DNA of 64,000 nt from Streptomyces uncialis (GTDB lineage Bacteria > Actinomycetota > Actinomycetes > Streptomycetales > Streptomycetaceae). The stretch is taken from positions 383,321-447,320 of the forward strand of contig NZ_LFBV01000001.1 in assembly GCF_001905345.1 (NCBI RefSeq), read 5' to 3'. A program made the position numbers and the translations under genes. Below, piece by piece: positions 1-8,322 of this stretch; within the stretch, counting starts at the first letter, position 1; every line of letters begins with the position of its first letter. The notes under the pieces were generated by a model. The model saw only the letters and a program-made list of their open reading frames with translations. It did no database searches and had not been told where the DNA came from.

Positions 1-1
1 C

Positions 2-169
2 GCGTGGGGCGACACCCCCGACTTCACCGCCCTGTGCCACACCTTCGACGGGTCCGGGGACACGGCCGACCTGCTGCGCGGCGCGTTCGGGAAGCCTGTC
101 GGCTTCCCGGACCTGCTCACCGGACTGCGCGCCCACCTGACCGGCCGTCTCCAGCAGGCCACCCGATGA
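2..169 (+). CDS. cas7e: Probable Cas7e (CasC/Cse4) C-terminal fragment, partial
   Basis: An open frame enters from the left edge and stops at a TGA (167-169) inside the ATGA that starts the next cas gene. About 55 residues are visible. They contain no diagnostic motif I can recognise. The assignment rests on gene order: in type I-E operons cas7e immediately precedes cas5e, and the 4-nt overlap indicates translational coupling. Cas7e forms the backbone of the Cascade complex along the crRNA. It could instead be another small Cascade subunit, though that would be unusual at this position. Confidence 0.55.
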   Translation, partial: AWGDTPDFTALCHTFDGSGDTADLLRGAFGKPVGFPDLLTGLRAHLTGRLQQATR

Positions 170-1029
170 CCTCAAGTCCGTCACCGGCACCGGTGTCCGG
201 CAGCGACGCGGAAGCCGTACTGCTGCTGCGTCTCGCCGGGCCCCTCCAGTCATGGGGCTCCCGCGGTGCCTTCAACCGCCGCGAGACCAGCCCGGAGCCC
301 ACCAGGTCCGGAGTGATCGGGCTGCTCGCCGCCGCCGCCGGGTACGCCCGGGAGCGGCCGCTGGACGAACTGCTGCCGCTGCGCCTCGGCGTCCGGGTCG
401 ACCTTCCCGGGACCCTGCTGCGGGACTACCACACCGTCAGCGACTACCGGGGACGGCCGCTGCCCCAGGCAGGCGTGAACGCCAAGGGCATCCAGAAGCC
501 GACCTCCCCGCCCAAGCCCACCCACGTGACCACCCGCTACTACCTCCAGGACGCCGTCTTCGTCGCCGGGGTCGCGGGCCCCCGTGCCCTGCTGGAGACC
601 CTGCACCTGGCCGTGCGCGGCCCCGCGTTCCCGCTGGCCCTGGGCCGCCGCTCCTGCCCGCCCACCCAGCCGGTCTCCCTCGGACTGCGGGACAACGGAC
701 TGGAGGACGCGCTGCGGGAGGAGCCCTGGCAGGCGTCCCGGCGCGCCCGTGAGGCGTACGCGTCGCAGCTCGGCCGGGAGCGGGGAGCCGGCCGGGCGGT
801 CCGTCCGGCCCGCGTCGACCGTTCGCTCACGATCGAGGACCCCGACGGCGACGACGTCCTGCACGACGCGCCGGTGTCCTTCGATCCGCATGCCCGCAGC
901 TTCACCAGCCGCCGCGTACGGCACGGCTGGCTGAGCATCCCGAGCGGATTCCCGAACCCTGACCCGGACCCCGTGGACGGCTCGGGCGACGCCGCCGGAC
1001 ACGACCCCTTCGCCCTGTTGGGCTGGTGA
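166..1029 (+). CDS. cas5e: Type I-E CRISPR-associated protein Cas5e (CasD)
   Basis: A 287-residue Cascade subunit that binds the 5' handle of the crRNA. The N-terminus has the Cas5 strand followed by the family signature LAGPLQSWG (residues ~26-34). SEPTRSGVIGLLAAAAG-like sequence follows (the P-T-x-S-G-V-x-G-L-L motif), then DYHTVSDYRGRPLPQAG and the TTRYYLQDAVFVAG segment typical of Cas5e. I chose the ATG at 166 because it overlaps the preceding stop as ATGA and gives the normal family length. An upstream in-frame start at position 4 would run through the Cas7e frame. It overlaps cas6e by 4 nt, so the genes are co-translated. Confidence 0.93.
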   Translation: MTSSPSPAPVSGSDAEAVLLLRLAGPLQSWGSRGAFNRRETSPEPTRSGVIGLLAAAAGYARERPLDELLPLRLGVRVDLPGTLLRDYHTVSDYRGRPLPQAGVNAKGIQKPTSPPKPTHVTTRYYLQDAVFVAGVAGPRALLETLHLAVRGPAFPLALGRRSCPPTQPVSLGLRDNGLEDALREEPWQASRRAREAYASQLGRERGAGRAVRPARVDRSLTIEDPDGDDVLHDAPVSFDPHARSFTSRRVRHGWLSIPSGFPNPDPDPVDGSGDAAGHDPFALLGW

Positions 1030-1844
1030 ACCACATGACCTATCTCTCCCGAATCCGTATCAATCCGCTCCGCGCGGAGAGCCGGAAGCTGCTGTCCAGC
1101 CCGCGGGCCATGCACGGCGCCGTGATGGGCGGTGTACCCGGTGGTCCCGGCGACGGCGGACGTGTGCTGTGGCGTCTGGACGCCGACGACGCGCACCGTC
1201 CGCATCTGTTCGTGCTCACCGCCTCCCGGCCCGACTGGACCCATGTGATCGAGCAGGCCGGGTGGCCCGGCGCCGACGGCGAGCACGCGGCGGTCCGTGA
1301 CTACGCGCCGCTGCTGAAGCAGATCGCGCCGGGAAGGGACTTCTCCTTCCGGCTGACCGCCAGCCCCGTGCAGAACTCCGCGTCGCCGGTGGCCCCCACC
1401 CCGACACAGGCCGCACGGCTCGCCGCGGGCGCCGGTGACGGGCGGATGCGCGGGTTCCGCCTCGGGCACCGCACGGCCAGCGCCCAGTTGCGGTGGTTCC
1501 TGAAGCGGACCGAGGGCTGGGGCTTCGATGTGCCCCTGTCCCGTACCGACCCACCGGCCCCCGGGCTCGACGAGGGCCTTCCTCCGAACGGACCGGACGC
1601 CCCGCCCGTGGACACCGACGACCCCGGCCCGGCACGGGAGGTACGGATCACGGCGCGGCACCGCCATGCCTTCAAGAAGAATGGCAAAGGCGCAGCCGTC
1701 ACGTTCCACAGCGTGACGTTCGAGGGACGGCTGAGGGTCACCGACTCCGAGGCGTTCACGTCCCGGCTGCTCGGCGGGATCGGCCCGTCCAAGGCGTACG
1801 GCTGCGGGCTGCTCACCCTCGCGCCCGTCACCGGGGGGCGCTGA
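1026..1844 (+). CDS. cas6e: Type I-E CRISPR pre-crRNA endoribonuclease Cas6e (CasE)
   Basis: Cas6e cleaves pre-crRNA at the repeat hairpin and stays bound to the 3' handle in Cascade. The protein opens with MTYLSRIRINPLRAESRKLL, the usual Cas6e first strand, has a His a few residues later (RAMHGAVM, the catalytic-His region), and ends with the glycine-rich loop IGPSKAYGCGLLTLAP. The GTG at 1026 overlaps the cas5e stop. An ATG at 1035 is the alternative start and matches the usual N-terminus better; the difference is three residues. The length of ~270 residues is slightly longer than typical because of a loop around residues 175-205. Confidence 0.92.
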   Translation: MNHMTYLSRIRINPLRAESRKLLSSPRAMHGAVMGGVPGGPGDGGRVLWRLDADDAHRPHLFVLTASRPDWTHVIEQAGWPGADGEHAAVRDYAPLLKQIAPGRDFSFRLTASPVQNSASPVAPTPTQAARLAAGAGDGRMRGFRLGHRTASAQLRWFLKRTEGWGFDVPLSRTDPPAPGLDEGLPPNGPDAPPVDTDDPGPAREVRITARHRHAFKKNGKGAAVTFHSVTFEGRLRVTDSEAFTSRLLGGIGPSKAYGCGLLTLAPVTGGR

Positions 1845-1846
1845 CC

Positions 1847-2935
1847 GTGGCCGACATCTGGTGGAAGGCCGAACCGCACGATCTGACCCGGGTCGTGGAC
1901 CGGGTGTCCAGCGTCTATGTCGAGCGCAGTCACATCGACCGCGACGAGAACGCGGTCGTCATCAGCAACAAACGGCAGACCGTCCGCGTACCGTCCGCCC
2001 TGATCGCCGTCATGCTCGTCGGTCCGGGTACCCGTATCACCCATGGCGCGGTCCAGCTCCTCGGGAATTCGGGCACCGCGGTGTGCTGGGTGGGCGAGCA
2101 AGGCGTGCGGATGTACGCGGCGGGCCTCGGGCCGAGCCGCGGGGCGGGGCTGCTCCACCGGCAGGCATGGCTGGTGACCCGGCCCAAGGAACGCCTGGGT
2201 GTGGCGCGCGCCATGTACGGCATGCGGTTCCCCGGCGAGGACGTCTCCCAGGCGACCATGCAGCAGCTCCGGGGCTACGAGGGCGCGCGTATCCGCAAGC
2301 TGTACCGGGCGCACTCGACCCGCACCGGGGTGCCCTGGGACGGCCGGGTCTACAAGGCGGGTGACGCGTTCGCCGCGGGTGACGACCTCAACCGGCTGCT
2401 GTCCGCCGCCAACGCCGCCCTCTACGGAATCAGCCACGCGGTCGTCGTGGGCCTCGGCGCGAGCCCGGGACTCGGCTTCGTCCACACCGGTTCCGCGATC
2501 TCGTTCGTCCTCGACATCGCGGACCTGTACAAGGCCGAGTACACCATCCCGCTGGCCTTCGACCTCGCGGCCGAGGGCCTGACCGAGGAACGGGACGCCC
2601 GCACCGGGCTGCGCGACCGGATCGCGGAGACCAAACTCCTCACCCGGATCGTCACCGACATCAAGAACCTGCTGAACCCACCCGGGACCGACTTCGACAC
2701 CCCCGAGACCAGCGAACTCTGGGACGAGCGGCTCGGAACCGTCGCGGCGGGCGTGAACTGGGCGGACGAAGCGCCCCTGACACTGCCCCGCACGGGCTCG
2801 GATGAGGAGCCTGGACCCACGACCGCTGTCACCCCGGCCGGGATGGGCGAGCACCATGTGGCGATCATCGGCCCGGATCCCGACGACCCCGACACCGGCC
2901 CGGAGCCGCAGCGCCCCCCGGAGGAGTCACGGTGA
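1847..2935 (+). CDS. cas1e: Type I-E CRISPR-associated endonuclease Cas1e
   Basis: Cas1e is the integrase subunit of the Cas1-Cas2 spacer-acquisition complex. The 362-residue product shows the N-terminal beta domain (RVSSVYVERSHIDRDENAVVI), the AVCWVGEQGVRMYAAG segment, and the all-alpha catalytic domain with the metal-binding Glu in YEGARIRKLY, His in ALYGISHAVVVGLGASPGLGFVHTG, and Asp in FVLDIADLYK. The frame is open far upstream (to 1493). I placed the start at GTG 1847, two bases after the cas6e stop, because VADIWW is the usual family start. The C-terminus carries an Asp/Pro-rich tail of about 80 residues. It overlaps cas2e by 4 nt. Confidence 0.95.
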   Translation: MADIWWKAEPHDLTRVVDRVSSVYVERSHIDRDENAVVISNKRQTVRVPSALIAVMLVGPGTRITHGAVQLLGNSGTAVCWVGEQGVRMYAAGLGPSRGAGLLHRQAWLVTRPKERLGVARAMYGMRFPGEDVSQATMQQLRGYEGARIRKLYRAHSTRTGVPWDGRVYKAGDAFAAGDDLNRLLSAANAALYGISHAVVVGLGASPGLGFVHTGSAISFVLDIADLYKAEYTIPLAFDLAAEGLTEERDARTGLRDRIAETKLLTRIVTDIKNLLNPPGTDFDTPETSELWDERLGTVAAGVNWADEAPLTLPRTGSDEEPGPTTAVTPAGMGEHHVAIIGPDPDDPDTGPEPQRPPEESR

Positions 2936-3213
2936 CCGTCATCGTCCTGATCGCCGCCCCCGACGGACTGCGCGGACATCTCACCCGGTGGATGGTCGAG
3001 GTGAACGCGGGCGTCTTCGTCGGCAATCCGAGCCGCCGCGTCCGCGACCGCCTCTGGGAGACGCTCGCCGCCCGCATCGGCGACGGCCAGGTCGTCCTGG
3101 TCGAGCCCGCGACGAACGAACAGGGCTGGGCCGTACGCACAGCGGGCCGCGACCGCTGGCGCCCCGTCGACTTCGACGGCCTCATCCTCTCGGCGCGGAA
3201 CCGGCGGGGGTGA
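2932..3213 (+). CDS. cas2e: Type I-E CRISPR-associated endoribonuclease-like Cas2e
   Basis: A 93-residue Cas2e that dimerises to bridge two Cas1 dimers during spacer integration. It begins MTVIVLIAAPDGLRGHLTRW, followed by EVNAGVFVGNPSRRVRDRLW, the characteristic Cas2e segment. The GTG start at 2932 overlaps the Cas1e stop. It is the last gene of the cas operon here. No cas gene and no sizeable array follows it, which is unusual for a locus with an intact adaptation module. Confidence 0.95.
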   Translation: MTVIVLIAAPDGLRGHLTRWMVEVNAGVFVGNPSRRVRDRLWETLAARIGDGQVVLVEPATNEQGWAVRTAGRDRWRPVDFDGLILSARNRRG

Positions 3214-3501
3214 ACTCCGCGACCATATAAGGTGGTTGGACTCGGCCTTCTCTTCTGCTTGAGCTCCGTGCCGTAGGGGCGCGGCTGTCCGGCGTGTCCG
3301 GACGAGAACAGGACGGAGGGTCGAGCGGATGGCGCGACTGAAGTAGGGATGTCCAAAGAGACGTACACGTCCGGAGTGGGCGTGGAGCGTGGAGGCCATC
3401 GCCACAGTTGGCGCTGTCGCGGGCTGTGTCGCCCAGTTGCTGCGTAAGACGCGTAGCTGGACGGGTTGTGATTCCGGGCGGTCTGAAGCTGGTTCTCGCG
3501 C

Positions 3502-3540
3502 GAGCGAGTCCGGCCGCGAGATGGTCGGCCGGACTCGCTC
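3502..3540. terminator. Perfect 14-bp hairpin downstream of cas2e
   Basis: The arms at 3502-3515 (GAGCGAGTCCGGCC) and 3527-3540 are exact reverse complements, with an 11-nt loop. No T-tract follows, as is common for actinobacterial terminators. It could end the cas transcript, although it lies 290 bases past the cas2e stop. Confidence 0.5.
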
Positions 3541-3554
3541 AGCGCCTCCCGCCT

Positions 3555-3591
3555 CGAACGGCCCGGCTCCTCGCGAGAGCTGGGCCGTTCG
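3555..3591. terminator. Second hairpin, 15-bp stem, in tandem with the first
   Basis: The arms at 3555-3569 (CGAACGGCCCGGCTC) and 3577-3591 pair fully except for one G-U, with a 7-nt loop. The hairpin begins 14 bases after the preceding one. A terminator pair is the simplest reading; a structured RNA is possible. Confidence 0.5.
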
Positions 3592-3897
3592 TATTGTCCG
3601 TGCGGGAGTCCAGAAGGCTTGAGATCTGCTCTCGCAAGCGAAACGCAAAGAGGCTGCAGGCGCAATGCGTGCGCGGGTTGCTGAGGTGCTGATCTCCAGC
3701 GCAACGCACTGACCTAGGCGTTCAATCGTAACAACGCTTACCCACTAGGGACGGTCGTCTGGACAGGTATGGGGACGCTGGGCGTAGAAAGATTGCATCG
3801 CCCAGCTCCCAAGCTCTCCCTTCCCTATTCATTTGCGCCCCGCCTGCCTCTTCGCTGTTGGCCGGGGAGAACAAGACCTGCTGGCGTCTCAGAGATG

Positions 3898-3990
3898 ACC
3901 ACCCCCGCACATGCGGGGCCGACCCCAGGGAGCCGAACTCACAAGCGCTCCCTTCGCTGGAAACACCCCCGCTGCCGCAGGGCCTGCCGG
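3898..3990. CRISPR. Possible relic of a type I-E CRISPR array (one repeat plus one degenerate)
   Basis: Positions 3898-3926 have the 5-6-4-6-8 layout of a 29-nt type I-E repeat, with the core CCCCGC-ACAT-GCGGGG (3903-3918). A second core, CCCCGC-TGCC-GCAGGG, with one stem mismatch, sits at 3967-3982. The cores are 64 nt apart, where 61 would be expected for a 29-nt repeat plus a 32-nt spacer. Flanks agree poorly between copies and no further unit follows. This may be a decayed or minimal array next to cas2e, or a chance hairpin pair. Confidence 0.35.
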
Positions 3991-4124
3991 GTAGCACCAC
4001 CTGTACGAGGTTCGTACACCGGCACCGCGCACGCTACCCGTGCGCAGGCGGGCGGGCCACGCCCCGGCGGGACCTGCCCCGGCCGTACCGCCGCACGCGC
4101 CCCGCCATGGCGGAGAATGCCGTC

Positions 4125-6062
4125 ATGGCCTCATCCAGCAGCCGTTTCGCGCCGCCCGCCTGGCTTGTCGGGGCCGTGCGGTCGGAGCCTGTCGCGGTGC
4201 CGTGGGCGGCGGTCGTGCGGGCCGCGGTCGCGCTGGTCGTGCCGCTTGTCGTCGGGCTGGCCGTGGGGCGGCCCGAGTACGGGGCGCTCGCGGCGATAGG
4301 CGCACTGTCGGGGGTCATCGGCGACACCGCCGACGCCTACCGGATGCGGGTGCTCAACATCGCCGTGCCGCAGCTGTTCGGTGCGGTCGGGGTGACCGTC
4401 GGGGCCGCGGTGTACGGGCACGGATGGGTCGCCGTCGGCGTGGTCACCGGGGTCGCGCTGGTGTCCGGGATGATGTCCAGCATCGGCGCGGTGGCCTCCG
4501 TATCGGGACTCCTGCTGCTGCTGAACGCCGTGGTGGGCGCCGGACTGCCCATGCCCGGGGCCTGGTGGGTGGCGCCCGCGCTGCTCGCGGGCGGCGGGCT
4601 GCTCGTCCTCGCCCTCGGGCTGCTCGCCTGGCCGCTGCGCGCCCAGGTGCCCGAACGCGCCGCGGTCGCCGCCGCGTACCGCGCCGCCGCCGATCTGCTC
4701 GAAGCCGCCGGTACGGAGCGCTATCCGGAGACCAGGGTCGCGCTGACGACCAGCCTCAACCGCGCGTACGACCTCGTCCTCGCCCATCGCGCCCGCTACC
4801 ACGGCCGGGGACCGGACCTGGTGCGGCTGGTCGCCACCCTCAACGCCATCACCCCCATCGCCGAGTCCGCGCCCGCCGCCGACCAGTGGGCGACCCCGCT
4901 GCCGCCCGCGATCCCGGCCGCCGTGCGCACCCTCGCCGACGCCATCGCCTCGGGCCGCGCCGAGGCCGGACGGCCGGACCCCGTCGCGCACGACTCGCCC
5001 GCCGCGCGCGTCGCCGCACAGGCAGTCGCGCACGCCGCCGACGTCGTCGCCCGCCGCGACCTCGGGCCCGGCGACCTGGAGGACCGGCTCGGCCGGCCCG
5101 CCGCCCTCGGCGCGCGGGCCCGCGCCACCGCCCACGCGGCCCTGCTGTCCGGCGCCTCCTGGCGGTACGGGCTGCGGCTCGCGCTGTGCATCGGGCTGGC
5201 GCAGGCCCTGGTCTCGCTGGTGCCCGTACCGCGTTCGTACTGGGTGGCGCTCACCATCACCTTCGTCATGAAGCCCGACTTCGGCTCGGTGTTCTCGCGG
5301 GCCGTGCTGCGTGCGGGCGGCACCGTCGTCGGGCTCGTCGCCGCCGCGGCCGTCCTCGCGCAGGTGCCGCGCGGCTGGTGGGACGTGCCGGTGATGCTGG
5401 TGCTCGGCGCGCTCGTCCCGGTGTTCTCCGCCCGGGGCTACGGCTACCAGACCGCCGCCATCACCCCGGTGATCCTGCTGCTGTCCGACGTCCTCAACCG
5501 TGAGGGCGTCGGGCTGCTCGTCCCCCGGCTGCTCGACAGTCTGATGGGCTGCGCGATCGCCCTGGTCGCCGGATACCTGCTGTGGCCGGAGAGCTGGCAC
5601 ACCCGGGTCGGTGACCGGCTCGCCGACGCCGTCGACGACACCGCCGCGTACATCACCTGCGCGTTCGCCCCCGACTCGGACCATGTGGCACGGGCCCGGG
5701 AACGGCGGCGGCTGTACCGGGACCTGTCGGCCATCCGCACCGAGTTCCAGCGGGCGCTCACCGAACCGCCGCCCACCGGACGGCACGCGGCGGCCTGGTG
5801 GCCGCTGGTCGTCGCGGTCGAGCGGATCGCGGACGCGACCACCGGGGCGCGGGTACGGGTACGGCACGGGGCGGACCCGCCGCGTACGGAGGAGGTCGCG
5901 GAGGTGGTGGGTGAGCTGCTCGCGCTCTCCGGGAATCTGCGGACCAGCGCGGTGCTGCGGGAGTTCCGGCCCGAGTTCTCCGCCGTCGAGGACGACAGCG
6001 TGTTGTGTCCGCTGCGGCGGGAGGTCACCGCCGCGCGCGCCATCGCCTCACCGCGTACGTGA
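4125..6062 (+). CDS. FUSC-family (aromatic-acid-exporter-like) membrane protein
   Basis: A 645-residue inner-membrane protein with duplicated membrane halves. The first TM cluster is at ~residues 25-165 (AAVALVVPLVVGLAVGRPEYGALAAIGALSGV). A soluble helical stretch rich in Ala and Arg follows (~170-340), then a second TM cluster (~345-465) containing YWVALTITFVMKPDFGSVFSRA, the fusaric-acid-resistance/FUSC signature. The C-terminal ~165 residues are cytosolic. I chose ATG 4125 over the in-frame ATG 4107 because a GGAG lies nine bases upstream of it. Such proteins export small aromatic acids or toxicants; the substrate here is unknown. It stands alone and converges on snpA. Confidence 0.8.
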   Translation: MASSSSRFAPPAWLVGAVRSEPVAVPWAAVVRAAVALVVPLVVGLAVGRPEYGALAAIGALSGVIGDTADAYRMRVLNIAVPQLFGAVGVTVGAAVYGHGWVAVGVVTGVALVSGMMSSIGAVASVSGLLLLLNAVVGAGLPMPGAWWVAPALLAGGGLLVLALGLLAWPLRAQVPERAAVAAAYRAAADLLEAAGTERYPETRVALTTSLNRAYDLVLAHRARYHGRGPDLVRLVATLNAITPIAESAPAADQWATPLPPAIPAAVRTLADAIASGRAEAGRPDPVAHDSPAARVAAQAVAHAADVVARRDLGPGDLEDRLGRPAALGARARATAHAALLSGASWRYGLRLALCIGLAQALVSLVPVPRSYWVALTITFVMKPDFGSVFSRAVLRAGGTVVGLVAAAAVLAQVPRGWWDVPVMLVLGALVPVFSARGYGYQTAAITPVILLLSDVLNREGVGLLVPRLLDSLMGCAIALVAGYLLWPESWHTRVGDRLADAVDDTAAYITCAFAPDSDHVARARERRRLYRDLSAIRTEFQRALTEPPPTGRHAAAWWPLVVAVERIADATTGARVRVRHGADPPRTEEVAEVVGELLALSGNLRTSAVLREFRPEFSAVEDDSVLCPLRREVTAARAIASPRT

Positions 6063-6134
6063 GCGGACGCGGGCCTACGTGATCCGGCTCCGGGTCCCCG
6101 CCGGTGGGCGTACCCGCCACCGGGACGGACAGGC

Positions 6135-6169
6135 GGTGCGGGCCGCCCCAGGAAGGGGCGGCCCGCACC
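6135..6169. terminator. Bidirectional terminator between the FUSC gene and snpA
   Basis: A perfect 15-bp GC-rich stem (6135-6149 with 6155-6169) and a 5-nt loop, placed between two convergent genes. Confidence 0.8.
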
Positions 6170-6226
6170 TGTGGGGGGTGTCCGGAACGGTCGGCCAGGG
6201 CCGGTCCGGGGTCGGTCGGCCGGGGT

Positions 6227-6922
6227 TCAGCCGGCCTTCGGGAGGGTCGCGCCGGCCTTCTCCAGGGCCTTGGCGAAGCCGTTGACCCAGAGCTGGTTCA
6301 CCCGGGCCCGCTCGTTGGCGTTCGGGTAGGCGTTGCGGCACGACGTGCCGGGGCCGCCGCCGGACATCAGCTCGCTGCACGGGCCCCGGTAGTTGTCCGG
6401 CAGTCCGAGGACATGGCCCGTCTCGTGGGTGGTGACCCGGGTCGAGTCGTACTGCTGGTTCTGCCGGTAGTCCAGGAAGATGTAGCCCCGGCCGTGACCG
6501 TTGGTCGACGCGTACGAACCACGGGCGTCGTTGCCCTCGTAGTACGAGAAGTCTGCGCTGGCCCCTTCCTGGAGGCGGACGTTGGACACCGAGCTGTTCC
6601 AGATCGACGTGCTGCTCGCGATCTGCTGGCGGAACGAGGGCGCGCGGGACGCGTTGTAGACGACGGTGACGGCCGCCGCACCCGGGTTGGCCGCGCGCTT
6701 CTCGGCCACCGACTTCAGTACGGCCTCGTAGAAGGCCCGGGTCGCCTTCTTGTCCTCGCCGGAGCCCTCGTAGCGGGCTATCGACTCCGTCGAGGACACG
6801 GCGACGGCCGCTTCGGGGGTGCTGATCTCCCCGGCCGCCGCGGGGGCGGCGGTCATACCGAGGGTGACCGCGGCCAGGGCGAGACCCAGCGCGGGGGACA
6901 GGAAGCTTGTGGGGGGCTTCAT
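6227..6922 (-). CDS. snpA: Snapalysin, secreted small neutral metalloprotease (peptidase family M7)
   Basis: A 231-residue exported zinc endopeptidase. A Sec signal peptide covers residues 1-30, ending APAAA. A propeptide of roughly 40 residues follows, then the protease domain. The zinc site is [11 protein letters not shown] (residues 166-176), with two His and a downstream Asp as third ligand, as in snapalysin. Two cysteines (182 and 195) probably form the conserved disulfide. The start is ATG 6922, preceded by GAGGAG. It is transcribed divergently from a LysR-type gene with an operator-like dyad between them, the classical snpA/snpR (mprA/mprR) arrangement of Streptomyces, in which the LysR protein activates the protease. 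Confidence 0.95.
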   Translation of the reverse strand: MKPPTSFLSPALGLALAAVTLGMTAAPAAAGEISTPEAAVAVSSTESIARYEGSGEDKKATRAFYEAVLKSVAEKRAANPGAAAVTVVYNASRAPSFRQQIASSTSIWNSSVSNVRLQEGASADFSYYEGNDARGSYASTNGHGRGYIFLDYRQNQQYDSTRVTTHETGHVLGLPDNYRGPCSELMSGGGPGTSCRNAYPNANERARVNQLWVNGFAKALEKAGATLPKAG

Positions 6923-7020
6923 GTGGGGGGCTCCTCGTGTGCTTCGTTGCTTCGGAGGGTGGGGTCGAACTTCCAGTGAGTGTCGGGGAGTTCGACGCGG
7001 CCGGGATGATGGCAATCGGG

Positions 7021-7037
7021 GATAGCCCCGGGCTATC
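7021..7037. promoter_or_regulatory. LysR-type operator (T-N11-A dyad) between snpA and snpR
   Basis: GATAGCCC and GGGCTATC form a perfect 8-bp inverted repeat around one central base. It contains the T-N11-A spacing (T7023, A7035) expected for LysR regulators. It lies ~100 bp upstream of snpA and ~280 bp upstream of the divergent regulator gene. Confidence 0.7.
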
Positions 7038-7120
7038 GCCGTCCGGACCCCCTCGTCCGCCTGTCCGCCCACCGGCGGCGTTCAGAGCGCCATCCGCCGT
7101 CCCCGCCGGCCCCCGCCCCC

Positions 7121-7195
7121 GCGCCACCCGCCGTCCCCACCGTCCCCGCCCCCGCGCCACCCGCCGTCCCCACCGTCCCCGCCCCCCGCGCCACC
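7121..7195. repeat. 33-bp tandem repeat (~2.3 units) upstream of snpR
   Basis: A C-rich unit starting GCGCCACCCGCCG recurs at 7121 and 7154, with a partial third copy at 7188. It lies in the snpA-snpR intergenic region between the operator dyad and the snpR start. Confidence 0.7.
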
Positions 7196-7313
7196 TGACG
7201 TCACCTCCGCCCCGGAAAGCCGCAGTTCAGCGGGGTACGAGGGGGTGCCGGGGCGGGGTGGCCGGGTGGGGACGTCTGGTGTGACGACCTGAGCGGTTCT
7301 ACGCTCAACTGTC

Positions 7314-8297
7314 ATGGACCTCGAAGTGAGGCACCTCCGCGCGCTGTGCGCCATCGCCGACACGGGCAGTCTGCACAAGGCCGCCCGTGCCCTGGGCGTG
7401 GCCCAGCCCACCCTCAGCACCCAGCTCCGCCGGATAGAACAGGCGGTCGGCGGAGCGCTCTTCACCCGGGAGCGGACGGGCTGCCGCCCCACCCCGCTCG
7501 GCCGCGCGCTGCTCGGCCGGGCCCGCCCGCTGGTCGCCGAGATGCGGGCCCTGGTCACCGACACCAGGGCCGCCGCCGGACGCACCGCCGACGGCACCCA
7601 GCTCCTCATCGGCTCCACCGCCAGCCGCGCCCTGCCCGGCTGGCTCCGCAGGCTCCGGATGCGCTACCCCCGCACCGAACCCACCCTCCAGATGGACGTG
7701 TCCCCGAACGCGCTGCTGCGGATGGTCGCGGAAGGACAGCTCGACGTGGCGTTCGTCCACGAGGTCGAGGGCAGCCCGCTGCGGTTCCCCGCCGAACTGC
7801 GCACCCGGGTCCTCGTCGAACGCGAACCGCAGTTCGTGGCGCTCGCCGCCGACCACCCGGCCGCCGCCCGGCGCACCGTGGCCCTCACCGAACTCGCCGA
7901 CGACCGCTGGATGGTCGACTCGACCGTCGACGGGGAGTGGGACGCGCTGTCCCGGGTGCTGCGGGCCGCCGGGCTCAGCCCCCGGGTGCTGCACGGCGAC
8001 TACCTCACCGCGTACACGCTCGTCGCCGACGGCGAGGTGGTCACCGTCTCCCAGCCGACGACCCGCCCGCGCCCCGACACCGCCGTGCGACCGCTGGTCG
8101 GGGACCCCATCGGCGTACGGCTGTTCCTCGCGGCGCGGACGGAGGCGGAGCTGGAGGCCGTGTACGACGATCTGTCCGACGCCTACTGGGAGGTGGCCCG
8201 GGAGGCCCCCGCGTACCGGGAGTGGCTCGCGGGCCGGGACCGTCCCGGTATCGGACGCCCCCGTAGCCCGCTCGCCTCGGCCGCCGACACGCCGTGA
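7314..8297 (+). CDS. snpR: LysR-family transcriptional activator of the snapalysin gene
   Basis: 327 residues. An N-terminal winged HTH (residues 1-62; MDLEVRHLRALCAIADTGSLHKAAR followed by PTLSTQLRRIEQ) is followed by a periplasmic-binding-like effector domain (~90-295). Its position next to and divergent from snpA, with a T-N11-A dyad between them, identifies it as the snapalysin regulator known from other Streptomyces. Regulators of this class also repress their own promoters. The effector is unknown. It converges on phoX with a 25-bp gap. Confidence 0.88.
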   Translation: MDLEVRHLRALCAIADTGSLHKAARALGVAQPTLSTQLRRIEQAVGGALFTRERTGCRPTPLGRALLGRARPLVAEMRALVTDTRAAAGRTADGTQLLIGSTASRALPGWLRRLRMRYPRTEPTLQMDVSPNALLRMVAEGQLDVAFVHEVEGSPLRFPAELRTRVLVEREPQFVALAADHPAAARRTVALTELADDRWMVDSTVDGEWDALSRVLRAAGLSPRVLHGDYLTAYTLVADGEVVTVSQPTTRPRPDTAVRPLVGDPIGVRLFLAARTEAELEAVYDDLSDAYWEVAREAPAYREWLAGRDRPGIGRPRSPLASAADTP

Positions 8298-8322
8298 GCC
8301 CGTCCCGTCTGCTGGAGGTGGG

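Larger units (their letters stand above)
3214..3897. other. Non-coding stretch after cas2e (leader-like, no convincing gene)
   Basis: About 680 bases without a gene I believe. It is less GC-rich than its surroundings. The first 290 bases show no feature. The middle holds two large hairpins (separate entries), which interrupt the short open frames that cross it (for example 3389-3622), so I do not call those as genes. The last ~170 bases run up to the relic CRISPR repeat and may be a leader. Confidence 0.5.

Noticed and set aside
3389..3692. Two short plus-strand frames after cas2e
   Set aside because: They run through two large hairpins, lack ribosome binding sites and known homology.
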